From: Massilia kyonggiensis
GTDB lineage: Bacteria; Pseudomonadota; Gammaproteobacteria; Burkholderiales; Burkholderiaceae_D
Reading direction: 5' to 3'
DNA length: 64,000 bases
NCBI RefSeq assembly: GCF_024756235.1
Contig: NZ_JANUGY010000001.1
Span: 744,001-808,000 of the forward strand
The notes below the pieces were generated by a model. The model was not told where the DNA came from and ran no database searches. It was given only the letters and a program-made list of their open reading frames with translations. A program made the position numbers and the translations under genes. Positions 8,619-16,498 of the stretch are shown one piece after another; the stretch's first letter is position 1, and every line of letters starts with the position of its first letter.

Positions 8619-8643
8619 GCTTTTCAAAGCGTGCCGTGCGATA

Positions 8644-9288
8644 ATGCCGGGCATGAAGGCAACGATCGACCAGACCCTGCGCAACAAGCCCTCCCTCACG
8701 ACCGAAAAAGGGTGGGAACGCGTGCACGCGATCCTGCAGGCCGCGCGCCGGCTGCTTGCGGAGGACGGCTATGCCGGGCTGTCGATGCGCAAGGTCGCGG
8801 CCGAGGCGGGCATGACCCTGTCGAACGTCCAGCACTATTACAACAGCAAGGACGTGTTGCTGGAGGCGGCCCTGCTGTCCACGATGGACGAGTTCCAGGC
8901 CAAGATGGACCGCATCTCGGCCGAGATGCGCGACCGTCCGCGCCTCGACCAGTTCCTGTCGACGACGGACATGTTCCTGGAAGAGATCACGGACCCGGTC
9001 ACGCATGCGCTGTTCTTCGAGATCTGGGCACTGGCGTCGCGCAACGCGTTCGCGTCCAGCCTGATGGACCGCATGCTGGCGCGCGAGCGCAAGACCGTCT
9101 ACAACCTGATCCGCGGGCTGAATCCCGCGATCTCCGACGACGAGTACATGCAGCGCGCGATCCTGATGGTGGCGCAGATCGAGGGCCTGATGCTGTTCCG
9201 GCTGGACCGCGAGTCGCGGCGCGAGCAGTTCCTGGCCGTCAGGGCGGCGGTGCGCAAGGCATTATTGAATCTCGCCACGGTGCCGTAA
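8644..9288 (+). CDS. TetR-family repressor of the acyl-CoA operon
   Basis: A 214-residue TetR regulator. The DNA-binding helix-turn-helix is at about residues 25-70: AARRLLAEDGYAGLSMRKV, then AEAGMTLSNVQHYYNSKDVLL. The family hallmark is NVQHYYNSK, a variant of the usual LYYHFKSK. The C-terminal ligand domain (about 80-210) is helical and not conserved enough to predict the ligand; an acyl-CoA is likely from context. An ATG at 8653 (MKATID) is an equally good start. It is divergent from the thiolase gene across two identical-arm palindromes, so autoregulation and control of the acyl-CoA operon are inferred. Confidence 0.9.
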   Translation: MPGMKATIDQTLRNKPSLTTEKGWERVHAILQAARRLLAEDGYAGLSMRKVAAEAGMTLSNVQHYYNSKDVLLEAALLSTMDEFQAKMDRISAEMRDRPRLDQFLSTTDMFLEEITDPVTHALFFEIWALASRNAFASSLMDRMLARERKTVYNLIRGLNPAISDDEYMQRAILMVAQIEGLMLFRLDRESRREQFLAVRAAVRKALLNLATVP

Positions 9289-9345
9289 GCGTCCCTCATT
9301 CGTCGTGTCGCGTATACTGGCCCGGTTCAACACAAAGGAGCCGGG

Positions 9346-11037
9346 ATGCACCACGACATCAGCCTGATCACCACCATTGCCGCCGCCCTCGGTCTCGGCC
9401 TGCTGTTCGGCATGCTGGCCGTGCGCCTGCGCCTGCCGGCCCTGGTCGGGTATCTGGCCGCCGGCGTCATCATCGGCCCCGCCACGCCCGGCTTCGTCGC
9501 CGACGTGCACCTCGCCTCGCAGCTGGCCGAGATCGGCGTGATGCTGCTGATGTTCGGGGTCGGGCTGCATTTTTCGCTGGACGACCTGCTCGAAGTAAAA
9601 GGGATCGCCCTGCCCGGCGCCATCCTGCAGATCACGGTGGCGACGCTGCTCGGCATCGGCCTCACGTACCTGTGGGGCTGGGACCTCGGGGCAGGCCTCG
9701 TGTTCGGCCTCGCGCTCTCGGTCGCGAGCACGGTGGTGCTATTGCGCGCGCTGGAAGATCGCGGCCAGCTCGACTCCTTCAACGGGCGCATCGCCGTCGG
9801 CTGGCTCGTCGTGGAAGACCTCGTGACGGTGCTCGTGCTCGTGCTGCTGCCCGCGCTCGCGGGGCCGCTGGGCGGGAAGGGCGAAGGCGGGTCGCTGTGG
9901 CTCTCGCTCGGCAAGACCCTGCTGCAGGTGGGCGCGTTCATCGCGTTCATGCTGCTCGTGGGCCGCAAGCTGTTCCCGTGGTTCCTGTGGCGCGTGGCCA
10001 AGACCGGCTCGCGCGAGCTGTTCACCTTGTCCGTGATCGCGGCGGCCGTCGGCATCGCCTACGGGTCGTCGCACCTGTTCGGCGTGTCGTTCGCGCTGGG
10101 CGCCTTCTTCGCCGGCATGGTGCTGCGCGAATCGGAACTGAGCCACCGCGCGGCGGAAGAGACGCTGCCGCTGCGCGACGCGTTCTCCGTGCTGTTCTTC
10201 GTCTCCGTCGGCATGCTGTTCGACCCGCGCGTGCTCGTGGAGAGCCCGCTGGAAGTGCTGGGCGTCGTCGCCATCATCCTGGTCGGCAAATCGCTGGCCG
10301 CGTTCTTCCTCGTGCTGGCGCTGCGCTATCCGCTCAACACGGCGATCACGGTCTCCGCCAGCCTCGCGCAGATCGGCGAGTTCTCGTTCATCCTCGCTGC
10401 GTTGGGCATCTCGCTCGGCCTGCTGCCGGAGATGGGCCAGAACCTGATCCTCGCGGGCGCCATCATCTCGATCGCCGTGAACCCGCTGATGTTCAAGCTG
10501 GTGGGCCCGCTGCAGAACTGGGTGCTGTCCAGATCGGACCACGCGCGCAAGATGGCGCGTTCGCCCGACCCGCTGGCCGAGCTGCCGATGACGGTCACGC
10601 ACGAGCGCCTGACGGGCCAGGTCGTGCTGGTCGGCTACGGCCGCGTGGGCAAGCGCATCGCGCAAGAGCTGGACCGCGAAGGCATCCACTACGTCGTGGC
10701 GGAACAGAACCGCGACATCGTCGACCAGCTGCGCAAGCGCGACCAGCCGGCCGTGGCGGGCAATGCGGCGGAACCGGCCGTTCTGATCCAGGCACACATC
10801 GCGCGCGCGTCGATGCTCGTGATCGCGACGCCGGACACCTTCCACGTGCGCGCCATGGTCGAAACGGCCAAGGCGCTGAACCCCGGGATCCGCTGCGTGG
10901 TCCGTACGCACAACGAGGAAGAGGCGCGCCTGCTGCGCGAAGAGACGGGCGGCACGGTGCTCGTCGGCGAACACGAACTGGCGCGCAGCATGACGCGACA
11001 CGTGCTGGACGGGCTAGCGCTCGCGCAGGCGCACTGA
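9346..11037 (+). CDS. ybaL: YbaL/Kef-type cation:proton antiporter with RCK domain
   Basis: A 563-residue CPA2 family potassium efflux-type transporter. Residues 1-390 form about 12 membrane helices with the characteristic VGYLAAGVIIGP, MLLMFGVGLHFSLDDL and LALSVASTVVLLRAL stretches. Residues about 412-530 are a TrkA-N (RCK) NAD-binding domain with a GYGRVGKRIA Rossmann loop followed by AEQNRDIVDQLRKR. This domain order is that of E. coli YbaL. It is inferred to export K+ (possibly Na+) in exchange for H+, gated by nucleotide binding. A strong AAAGGAG site precedes the ATG. It has no coupled gene on either side. Confidence 0.9.
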   Translation: MHHDISLITTIAAALGLGLLFGMLAVRLRLPALVGYLAAGVIIGPATPGFVADVHLASQLAEIGVMLLMFGVGLHFSLDDLLEVKGIALPGAILQITVATLLGIGLTYLWGWDLGAGLVFGLALSVASTVVLLRALEDRGQLDSFNGRIAVGWLVVEDLVTVLVLVLLPALAGPLGGKGEGGSLWLSLGKTLLQVGAFIAFMLLVGRKLFPWFLWRVAKTGSRELFTLSVIAAAVGIAYGSSHLFGVSFALGAFFAGMVLRESELSHRAAEETLPLRDAFSVLFFVSVGMLFDPRVLVESPLEVLGVVAIILVGKSLAAFFLVLALRYPLNTAITVSASLAQIGEFSFILAALGISLGLLPEMGQNLILAGAIISIAVNPLMFKLVGPLQNWVLSRSDHARKMARSPDPLAELPMTVTHERLTGQVVLVGYGRVGKRIAQELDREGIHYVVAEQNRDIVDQLRKRDQPAVAGNAAEPAVLIQAHIARASMLVIATPDTFHVRAMVETAKALNPGIRCVVRTHNEEEARLLREETGGTVLVGEHELARSMTRHVLDGLALAQAH

Positions 11038-11045
11038 TTCGACGG

Positions 11046-11097
11046 CGACGAGGGCCCAAGGCGAGTTGCTGGTGGTCCGAACCTTTCGGGCTCGTCG
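11046..11097. repeat. Long imperfect palindrome upstream of tnpB
   Basis: The arms CGACGAG/CTCGTCG and CCCAAGG/CCTT(tc)GGG pair to form about 14 bp with a GG bulge on one side and a TC bulge on the other, closing a 20-nt loop. It starts 9 bp after the ybaL stop and ends 36 bp before tnpB. No T-run follows. It could be the ybaL terminator or a subterminal hairpin of the left end of an IS200/IS605-type element. Confidence 0.5.
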
Positions 11098-11132
11098 AGG
11101 TCAAACAGGCTGTTCCTCCATGATCATTCATC

Positions 11133-12482
11133 ATGCTCCTGGCCCATCGCATCCGGCTTGCCCCGACGCCCGCGCAGCGCGACTATTTCGTGCGTGCTGC
11201 CGGTACCGCAAGGCGCGTCTGGAACTGGGCACTGGCCGAGTGGAACCGCCAAGTCGCCGCCGGCATGAAACCGAACGCGATGGCGCTGAAAAGGCAGTTC
11301 AACAGCATCAAGTATTCGGATCCGGACTGGCAGGACGCCGACGGCCATCCCTGGCTGCGCACTATCCACCGTGATGCCCATGCGCAGCCATTCGCGAATC
11401 TTGCGAAAGCGTGGACCCACTACTTCAAGCAACGCCGTGCTGGCCAGCATGCACACCGACCGCGTTTCAAAAAGAAGGGACGTTGTCGCGACGCGTTCTA
11501 CCTGGCCAATGACAAATTCCGACTTGAAGGGATGGTGGTGGTCCTGTCGAAGGTCGGGCGCGTGCTGCTGTGCGAGCATCTGCGCTGGCCCGGTAAGATC
11601 ATAGGCGCAAGTGTCGGACGCTGCGCAGATCATTGGTATTTGTCGGTACAGGTCGATGTGCCGGATCACGTTGCGCACTTGCGCCGCATGGCTGATGGCG
11701 TCCTCGGTGTCGATCTGGGCGTGAGTGCGGCTGCCACGCTGTCGAATGGTGAAAAAATCACGGCGCCACGCCCACTCGCCGCTGCGCTACGACGCCTGCG
11801 TATCCGCTCACGGCGCCTGTCACGCAAGCTGGAGACGGCTAAGGCAACCGCCGGCATCAAAGGACAGATCCCGCAAGGCACACGGTTCCCGGTGTCGAAG
11901 AACCAGACGTGCGGCAAGCGCGCGCTGGCGCGGCTGCATGCCCGCATTGCCCGCGTGCGCGCCGATTTCATGCATAAGTTGACCACCCGACTGTGCCGCG
12001 AAAACCAAGCGGTCGTGATCGAGGACCTGAACGTGCACGGGATGTTGGCCAATGCTCGCTTGGCGCGCGCAATCAGTGACATCGGTTTTTACGAATTCAG
12101 GCGCCAGCTGCAGTACAAGGCCGTCCGCTCAGGTACCCAACTCGTGCTGGCGGACCGCTGGTACCCGTCGAGCAAGCTGTGTTCAGCGTGCGGCGCCAAG
12201 TATTCCGCACTGGGTTTGGGAGAGCGTGTCTGGGCCTGCACCACTTGCGATGCGCATCATGACCGCGATGTGAATGCGGCCATCAATTTGCAACGGCTCG
12301 CAACCGGTGTCCTTGCGACACAATCTGCGCTACCCGTGGCGAGTTCGGCGGTGACGCCGGGCACTGCCGCTGGCAACGGGCCAGCGGGAGGCGGGAAAGT
12401 GACGTCTGTCAGGTACGAGCACGGTCAGCAGGACGGCTCGGGGCAGGAAGAGAACGGTGTGCACTTGTTCCCCCTTTCTTGA
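11133..12482 (+). CDS. tnpB: TnpB, RNA-guided endonuclease of an IS1341-type element
   Basis: A 449-residue TnpB (IS200/IS605 accessory protein, ancestor of Cas12). The N-terminal HTH/WED-like start APTPAQRDYFVRAAG is typical. The split RuvC site is intact: Asp194 in LGVDLGVSAAATL, Glu297 in AVVIEDLNVHGM and Asp379 in HHDRDVNAAINL. The zinc ribbon CSACGAKY...CTTC lies between the last two. TnpB cuts DNA guided by an omega RNA made from the 3' end of its own gene and the flanking right end. No tnpA transposase is adjacent, so this is a solitary, TnpB-only element. The C-terminal tail after residue about 390 is low in conserved structure and rich in Gly and Ser, as expected where the omega RNA scaffold overlaps coding sequence. 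Confidence 0.92.
   Translation: MLLAHRIRLAPTPAQRDYFVRAAGTARRVWNWALAEWNRQVAAGMKPNAMALKRQFNSIKYSDPDWQDADGHPWLRTIHRDAHAQPFANLAKAWTHYFKQRRAGQHAHRPRFKKKGRCRDAFYLANDKFRLEGMVVVLSKVGRVLLCEHLRWPGKIIGASVGRCADHWYLSVQVDVPDHVAHLRRMADGVLGVDLGVSAAATLSNGEKITAPRPLAAALRRLRIRSRRLSRKLETAKATAGIKGQIPQGTRFPVSKNQTCGKRALARLHARIARVRADFMHKLTTRLCRENQAVVIEDLNVHGMLANARLARAISDIGFYEFRRQLQYKAVRSGTQLVLADRWYPSSKLCSACGAKYSALGLGERVWACTTCDAHHDRDVNAAINLQRLATGVLATQSALPVASSAVTPGTAAGNGPAGGGKVTSVRYEHGQQDGSGQEENGVHLFPLS
12367..12387 (+). ncRNA. Candidate omega RNA stem within the tnpB 3' end
   Basis: CCGCTGGC-AACGG-GCCAGCGG is a perfect 8-bp stem with a 5-nt loop inside the last 120 bases of tnpB. This is where omega RNA scaffolds of TnpB systems form, overlapping the end of the ORF. 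Only the hairpin is seen; the full RNA ends and the guide boundary cannot be placed from sequence alone. Confidence 0.45.
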
Positions 12483-12572
12483 TAGCAGTGACAAGTTTGG
12501 CGCGATTCCAAATGACTCGATAATCGAAGCGGCAGAATCCGCATCGTACAACGCCCGGAATAAAAGTAACTG

Positions 12573-12602
12573 CAAAAAAAACGGCGGACATCCCTGTCCG
12601 CC
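12573..12602 (-). terminator. Rho-independent terminator of the FtsH-like gene
   Basis: On the minus strand GGCGGACA-GGGA-TGTCCGCC forms an 8-bp stem followed, after one G, by eight T's. It lies 50 bp past the stop of the FtsH-like gene at 12653. Confidence 0.85.
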
Positions 12603-12652
12603 GCATTAACTTGAGTGCTACCTCAAGACCATCAAACAACCACCAAACTTGT

Positions 12653-14617
12653 TCAGGCCACTGCGGCTTCCTCCGCGCACAGCTTCAGGCTCGCGTGGCG
12701 CGGCGCATTCAGGCCGGCCATCAACGCTTCCTGGTGTTCTTCCAGCAGGTCGAACACGGCATCCTTCGACAGCACGTACTGGTCCAGCAGCGTGTCCTTG
12801 ATCGACACGATCACGTCCTTGTAGTCGCGGATCGAATTCAGCGTGTAGTTATAGAGCTCGTCCGATTTCTCCTCGACCTGGCGCAGCGTGTGCTCGCCGG
12901 ACGCATCGTTCTGCAGCTGGCTGTAGTCGATCTTGGCGCGCGAATACATCGACAAACGGCCCACCATCAGGTTCAGCATCTTCGTGATTTTTTCGATGTC
13001 GTTCTGGCTGCCCACCGAGATACCGCGTGCGCCGTAAAACAGTTCTTCCGCCGCGACGCCGCCGTACAGGCCGATCACGTCGCGCTCCAGTTCTTCCAGC
13101 GTGCGCAGCGACATGTCTTCGCCGGACTGCAGCACATAACCCAGCGCACCGATCTTGGACACCGCTTCCGTGCTGATCTTCAGCAGATGCGACTTTTCCT
13201 TGACCTCGCTCAGGCTCATGCCGGCGCGCAGGAACGGGTCGATCTGCATGAAGAAGTGACCCAGTTCGTGCACGGCGATGCGCTCGCGCTGCTTGAGCTT
13301 CTCGGCCGTCGTGGCGCGGTCGGTCAGGCCGATCGTGGCGCGCTCGTAGGCGCGGAACAGCAAATCGGTGTTGATGATCGCCTTTTCCTGGATCGAGAGC
13401 ATCGACGCGCGCTCGACCACGGTCTCCAGCAGCGCCGGGCTCAGGTTCTGGGTGATTTCCGCGACCTGGTCCAGGTCGAGGTCGTTCCAGTCCACGAGGC
13501 CTTCCTTCTTGCGTGCCAGGAAGCTGCGCAGGAGTTCCTTGCGCTCGCCCTTGTTCGGCAGGCGGAAATTGATCTTCACGGAGAAGCGGCGCAGCATCGC
13601 TTCGTCCATTTCCGTCGACGCATCGTCGAAGTTCGAGGCGACGACCCAGATCACGCCCTGGCCCTTGTCGCTCTTGACGCCGTCCAGCAGGCCCAGCAGG
13701 GTGTTCGCGGTGTCGTCTTCCCATTTCTTTTCGCTGCGGCCGCGCGGCATGAACAGGCTTTGCGCTTCATCCAGGAAGATGATGCAGCGGCCCTTGCCTG
13801 CGGCCTTGCGGTACAGGGCATTCAGCGCCTTCGAACCGCCGCCGACGTAGCCCGATTCCAGCGCCGAGCCGGACGCCTGGATCAGCGGGATGTCGAGGCG
13901 CTTGGCCAGGTAGCCCACCAGCTTGGTCTTGCCGGTACCGGCCGGGCCCGTCAGCATGACGTTGAACGGCTTGTCGATGTTGTGCTCTTTGTACAACTCG
14001 CGGTTGCGGATCATGTCTTCCAGGTGCAGCACTTCCTGCTTGATGTCTTCCATGCCGATCAGATCGTCCATGCTGCCCTTCAGCTTGTCCGGAGTGATCA
14101 GCTGGCTGCTCATGCCCATGCCCGGGATGCCGAATTTCATGGCGTACAGGATCACCAGCAGCACGGTCAGGTCGAGCGCATGGCGCTTCAGGAAGTCGAG
14201 GATGTCCGCACCGACGCCTTCGCCTTCGTCCTGCAGGACGGCCTTGTGCGACGCCAGGTATTCATCCTTGGCGATGGAATACGGGATCGCGTTCTTCAGC
14301 AGCACTTCGCGCTCCAGCGACAGGTGCGACGTGCTCGGCACCTTCACGACGTGCAGTTGCGGCGCATCCTTGTACTTATAGATATAGCGCGGCGAATCCG
14401 ACAGCGGCTTCGCGACGAGCAGGTAGTCGAGACGGTCCTTCTGGGCAGCCAGTTGGGTGATCTCGGAAATGTTCTGCGAGTAGACGACCGGCGACGGATC
14501 TTGCGGGATATCGGCCTTGTAGATTGCCCAGCCCGTCAGCACGCCCAGCAGTACGGCGGTCAAGATACGGACATAAACATTCTTAAAGGCAATTTGAAGT
14601 CGGGCAAAATTGGGCAT
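12653..14617 (-). CDS. FtsH-like AAA+ membrane metalloprotease (M41), divergent paralogue
   Basis: A 654-residue protein with FtsH layout. A membrane helix lies at about residues 15-35, a periplasmic loop of about 100 residues follows, and a second helix is at VLLVILYAMKFGIPGMG. Then come an AAA+ domain with Walker A GPAGTGKT (about residue 222) and Walker B IIFLDEA, and an M41 domain with His450-Glu-Leu-Gly-His454. The third zinc ligand is probably the Asp in GSQNDIEKI. Compared with FtsH, the second-region-of-homology segment is MLRRFSVKINF rather than LLRPGRFDR, and the zinc motif is HELGHFF rather than HEAGH. So it is a divergent paralogue, not the housekeeping FtsH. It is presumed to degrade membrane proteins; the substrate is unknown. 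The start is MPNFARLQ; an ATG 39 bp upstream is possible. It is monocistronic, with its own terminator. Confidence 0.85.
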   Translation of the reverse strand: MPNFARLQIAFKNVYVRILTAVLLGVLTGWAIYKADIPQDPSPVVYSQNISEITQLAAQKDRLDYLLVAKPLSDSPRYIYKYKDAPQLHVVKVPSTSHLSLEREVLLKNAIPYSIAKDEYLASHKAVLQDEGEGVGADILDFLKRHALDLTVLLVILYAMKFGIPGMGMSSQLITPDKLKGSMDDLIGMEDIKQEVLHLEDMIRNRELYKEHNIDKPFNVMLTGPAGTGKTKLVGYLAKRLDIPLIQASGSALESGYVGGGSKALNALYRKAAGKGRCIIFLDEAQSLFMPRGRSEKKWEDDTANTLLGLLDGVKSDKGQGVIWVVASNFDDASTEMDEAMLRRFSVKINFRLPNKGERKELLRSFLARKKEGLVDWNDLDLDQVAEITQNLSPALLETVVERASMLSIQEKAIINTDLLFRAYERATIGLTDRATTAEKLKQRERIAVHELGHFFMQIDPFLRAGMSLSEVKEKSHLLKISTEAVSKIGALGYVLQSGEDMSLRTLEELERDVIGLYGGVAAEELFYGARGISVGSQNDIEKITKMLNLMVGRLSMYSRAKIDYSQLQNDASGEHTLRQVEEKSDELYNYTLNSIRDYKDVIVSIKDTLLDQYVLSKDAVFDLLEEHQEALMAGLNAPRHASLKLCAEEAAVA

Positions 14618-15125
14618 ATCGGTACTCGTACAAGTCGAAGGTGCGTGATACGGCAAGTTTTACTGCATGCCTTCCGGAGTGCCGAGTGGACGCGAAAGGC
14701 GGCGGTGCGGGGACCGCAGGGTATTCAAACGTGTGCGTTTGATATTGTTTTGATGCCCGAAGGCAATGGGGATATGGAGACTATACTCGTAAAGAAAAGC
14801 GACGTGTATACCGTGCGACGAAAAAATTTTGAATCGCAACACGGCTGATCAAACTGACATCGGTTTTCATTGCCCATCTCATACATTCAATAAATAAATC
14901 GCAATAAAGCGCCGAGCATTTAGCTTTTTATCAATAGCCAACTCATTAATTAATTGCATTTGTTTTATTTAAAAATGATTAACTTTGCCATCTGTTTATC
15001 GTGCTTTAACGGCACGTAACGGACGCAATGCATGGCGCATTTTTGCTATGCTGGGATATCCGCATGACGCCGCCAACGGTCGTGCGGGTTACGTACCCCA
15101 CAGTCAGACAATGCATGGATAAGGA
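14618..15125. other. 508-bp AT-rich intergenic region
   Basis: No convincing gene on either strand. From about 14870 to 15000 the sequence is strongly AT-rich and contains several TTTATT/AATTAAT runs, unlike its surroundings. It separates the divergent FtsH-like gene and the PEP-CTERM gene and should hold both promoters. A possible -10 TATGCT is visible at 15047-15052, but no confident promoter can be assigned. Confidence 0.5.
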
Positions 15126-15398
15126 ATGACCGTGAAACGATACGCACTTGCCGCAACGCTCAGTCTCTTGATGGGCGGCGCCGTCCAGGCTGCCGCCATT
15201 GACCTCGACAACAGTCATACCGTGCTGCGCATGCGCGGCGTGACCGATCTGTCGACGGTAAATCACAACGAAGTGGTGGCACCACCCTCCCCTTCGATGT
15301 CCGAACTTCCGGAACCGGAAGTGTTTGCCATGATGCTGGTCGGCCTGATCCTGATCGGTTACCGGGCCAGCCGTGACAGCAGCGAAAAATTTAAATAA
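15126..15398 (+). CDS. Small PEP-CTERM sorting-signal protein
   Basis: A 90-residue exported protein. The signal peptide is at residues 1-23 (ALAATLSLLMGGAVQAAA). At residues 62-64 Pro-Glu-Pro begins a PEP-CTERM tail (PEPEVFAMMLVGLILIGYRA), a membrane helix followed by basic residues. Exosortase-type enzymes (XrtA/EpsH systems, common in exopolysaccharide-making betaproteobacteria) recognise and cleave this tail. Only about 40 residues remain between the two signals, so the mature protein is a short peptide with no recognisable domain. The exosortase is not in this window. It is followed by two hairpins, the second a classical terminator. Confidence 0.75.
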   Translation: MTVKRYALAATLSLLMGGAVQAAAIDLDNSHTVLRMRGVTDLSTVNHNEVVAPPSPSMSELPEPEVFAMMLVGLILIGYRASRDSSEKFK

Positions 15399-15410
15399 GG
15401 AAGAAAGACG

Positions 15411-15429
15411 TTTCCGCATGACGCGGAAA
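15411..15429 (+). terminator. Hairpin downstream of the PEP-CTERM gene
   Basis: TTTCCGC-ATGAC-GCGGAAA is a perfect 7-bp stem 12 bp after the PEP-CTERM stop codon. It has no T-run of its own and sits just before the stronger terminator at 15439. Confidence 0.5.
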
Positions 15430-15438
15430 TGCTGACCG

Positions 15439-15463
15439 ACGGCGCCGCGAGGCGCCGTTTTTC
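15439..15463 (+). terminator. Rho-independent terminator
   Basis: ACGGCGCC-GCGA-GGCGCCGT followed by TTTTTC, an 8-bp GC-rich stem with a tetraloop and T-run. It closes transcription of the PEP-CTERM gene before the convergent DUF1697 gene. Confidence 0.88.
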
Positions 15464-15476
15464 TTTTGCCTGCCGC

Positions 15477-16028
15477 TCAGGCCGGCAATTCCTGGCACAG
15501 CGTATGAAGCTTGCTCAACGTCGCCCAGTTGCGCGTCGTCGTCGCATCGCCCAGTTTCTTGCCCAGTGCTGCCACGACCGGGCTGTCGAGGATGCCCTCC
15601 GGGCACCAGACATAGGCCGCCCGCTCGCCCAGCGCCATCGCGCCCGGCCGCCAGTCCTGGCCGCAGAGCGCTTCGACGGCCTCGCGCGAATGCGGTCCGG
15701 CGAGAATGAACGTCAGCAGGCGGGAATGGTCCGTCGCCTGGACGAGCAAGGGATTGGAAGCGATGATGGCATCGAGGTCATCGCAGCTGAGCACGACGGT
15801 GCGTGACGCCACGCCGAGCTTGAGCACGAGCGCTTCCTCGATCTCGGCGGCAACCGCGTCATGCGACTTGGCCGGACCGGTGAAGACGACGTTGCCGCTG
15901 TTGAGGAGACTGCGCACGTGGTCGTAGCCGAGATCCGCGATCAGTTTGCGCAGGTCGGCCATGGCGATGCGTTTCGCCCGCCCGACATTTACGCCTCTCA
16001 ATAAAACAATGTAGCGTTTTCTGGTCAT
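15477..16028 (-). CDS. DUF1697 family protein
   Basis: A 183-residue protein of the DUF1697 family, widespread in bacteria and without a known function. The family opening is complete (YIVLLRGVNVGRAKRIAMADL, then LLNSGNVVFTGPAKS), as is the C-terminal LGERAAYVWCPEGILDSPV and TRNWATLSKLHTLC. The length is normal. It is monocistronic and convergent with the PEP-CTERM gene. Confidence 0.9.
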   Translation of the reverse strand: MTRKRYIVLLRGVNVGRAKRIAMADLRKLIADLGYDHVRSLLNSGNVVFTGPAKSHDAVAAEIEEALVLKLGVASRTVVLSCDDLDAIIASNPLLVQATDHSRLLTFILAGPHSREAVEALCGQDWRPGAMALGERAAYVWCPEGILDSPVVAALGKKLGDATTTRNWATLSKLHTLCQELPA

Positions 16029-16165
16029 CCAGGCATGGTACGGCGTCCGAATTAGATAAGCATTAAGGCACCGGCTTACAACACCCAGCCACCCGGCCGC
16101 TCACACCTTCCTTACCGGATGGTAATATTCAATACATTGTAAAAATTAAATCAAATGAGGGAAGC

Positions 16166-16498
16166 ATGAGCGGTCCTTTCCACCTGACGCCGCTGGCCGA
16201 AACCCGAGCGGGCATGGTGTTGTCCGACGTCGTGCGCGACGGGAAAGGCAATGTTTTGCTGGCACAGGGTATCGTGCTGACCGAATCCATGCTGGCGTCG
16301 CTGGGACGGCATGGCATCGACATGCTGCCGATCCTGCAGGCCGAACCGGCGCCGCCGCCCATCGATCCGGCAGCGGTCCAGTCGCGGCTCGATCACATCT
16401 TCCGCCAGCACGACCGCGACGACCTCGGCGACTGGGCCACGGGCATCCTGCGCCGCTACGTGGAAGACTACCGCCTGCAGCGCGAGGTGAACCCATGA
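16166..16498 (+). CDS. Small N-terminal-domain-like protein of HD-GYP/HDOD regulators
   Basis: A 110-residue protein. Residues 8-57 carry the pattern LAETRAGMVLSDVVRDGKG followed by LLAQGIVLTESMLASLGRHGID. This matches the short domain that precedes HD-GYP and related HD modules in other proteins ('GMVLARDVRDAQGRVLLPAG-TVLTE'). Here it is a separate gene. Residues 75-105 (AVQSRLDHIFRQHDRDDLGD) form a short helical tail. The stop overlaps the start of the HDOD gene as ATGA, so the two are cotranslated and probably act together. The GAGGGAAGC ribosome-binding site is good. Confidence 0.65.
   Translation: MSGPFHLTPLAETRAGMVLSDVVRDGKGNVLLAQGIVLTESMLASLGRHGIDMLPILQAEPAPPPIDPAAVQSRLDHIFRQHDRDDLGDWATGILRRYVEDYRLQREVNP

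Noticed and set aside
15033..15047. A sigma-54-like TGGC-GC...TTGCT upstream of the PEP-CTERM gene.
   Set aside because: The spacing between the GG and GC elements is one base short of the functional distance, so it is not a convincing -24/-12 promoter.
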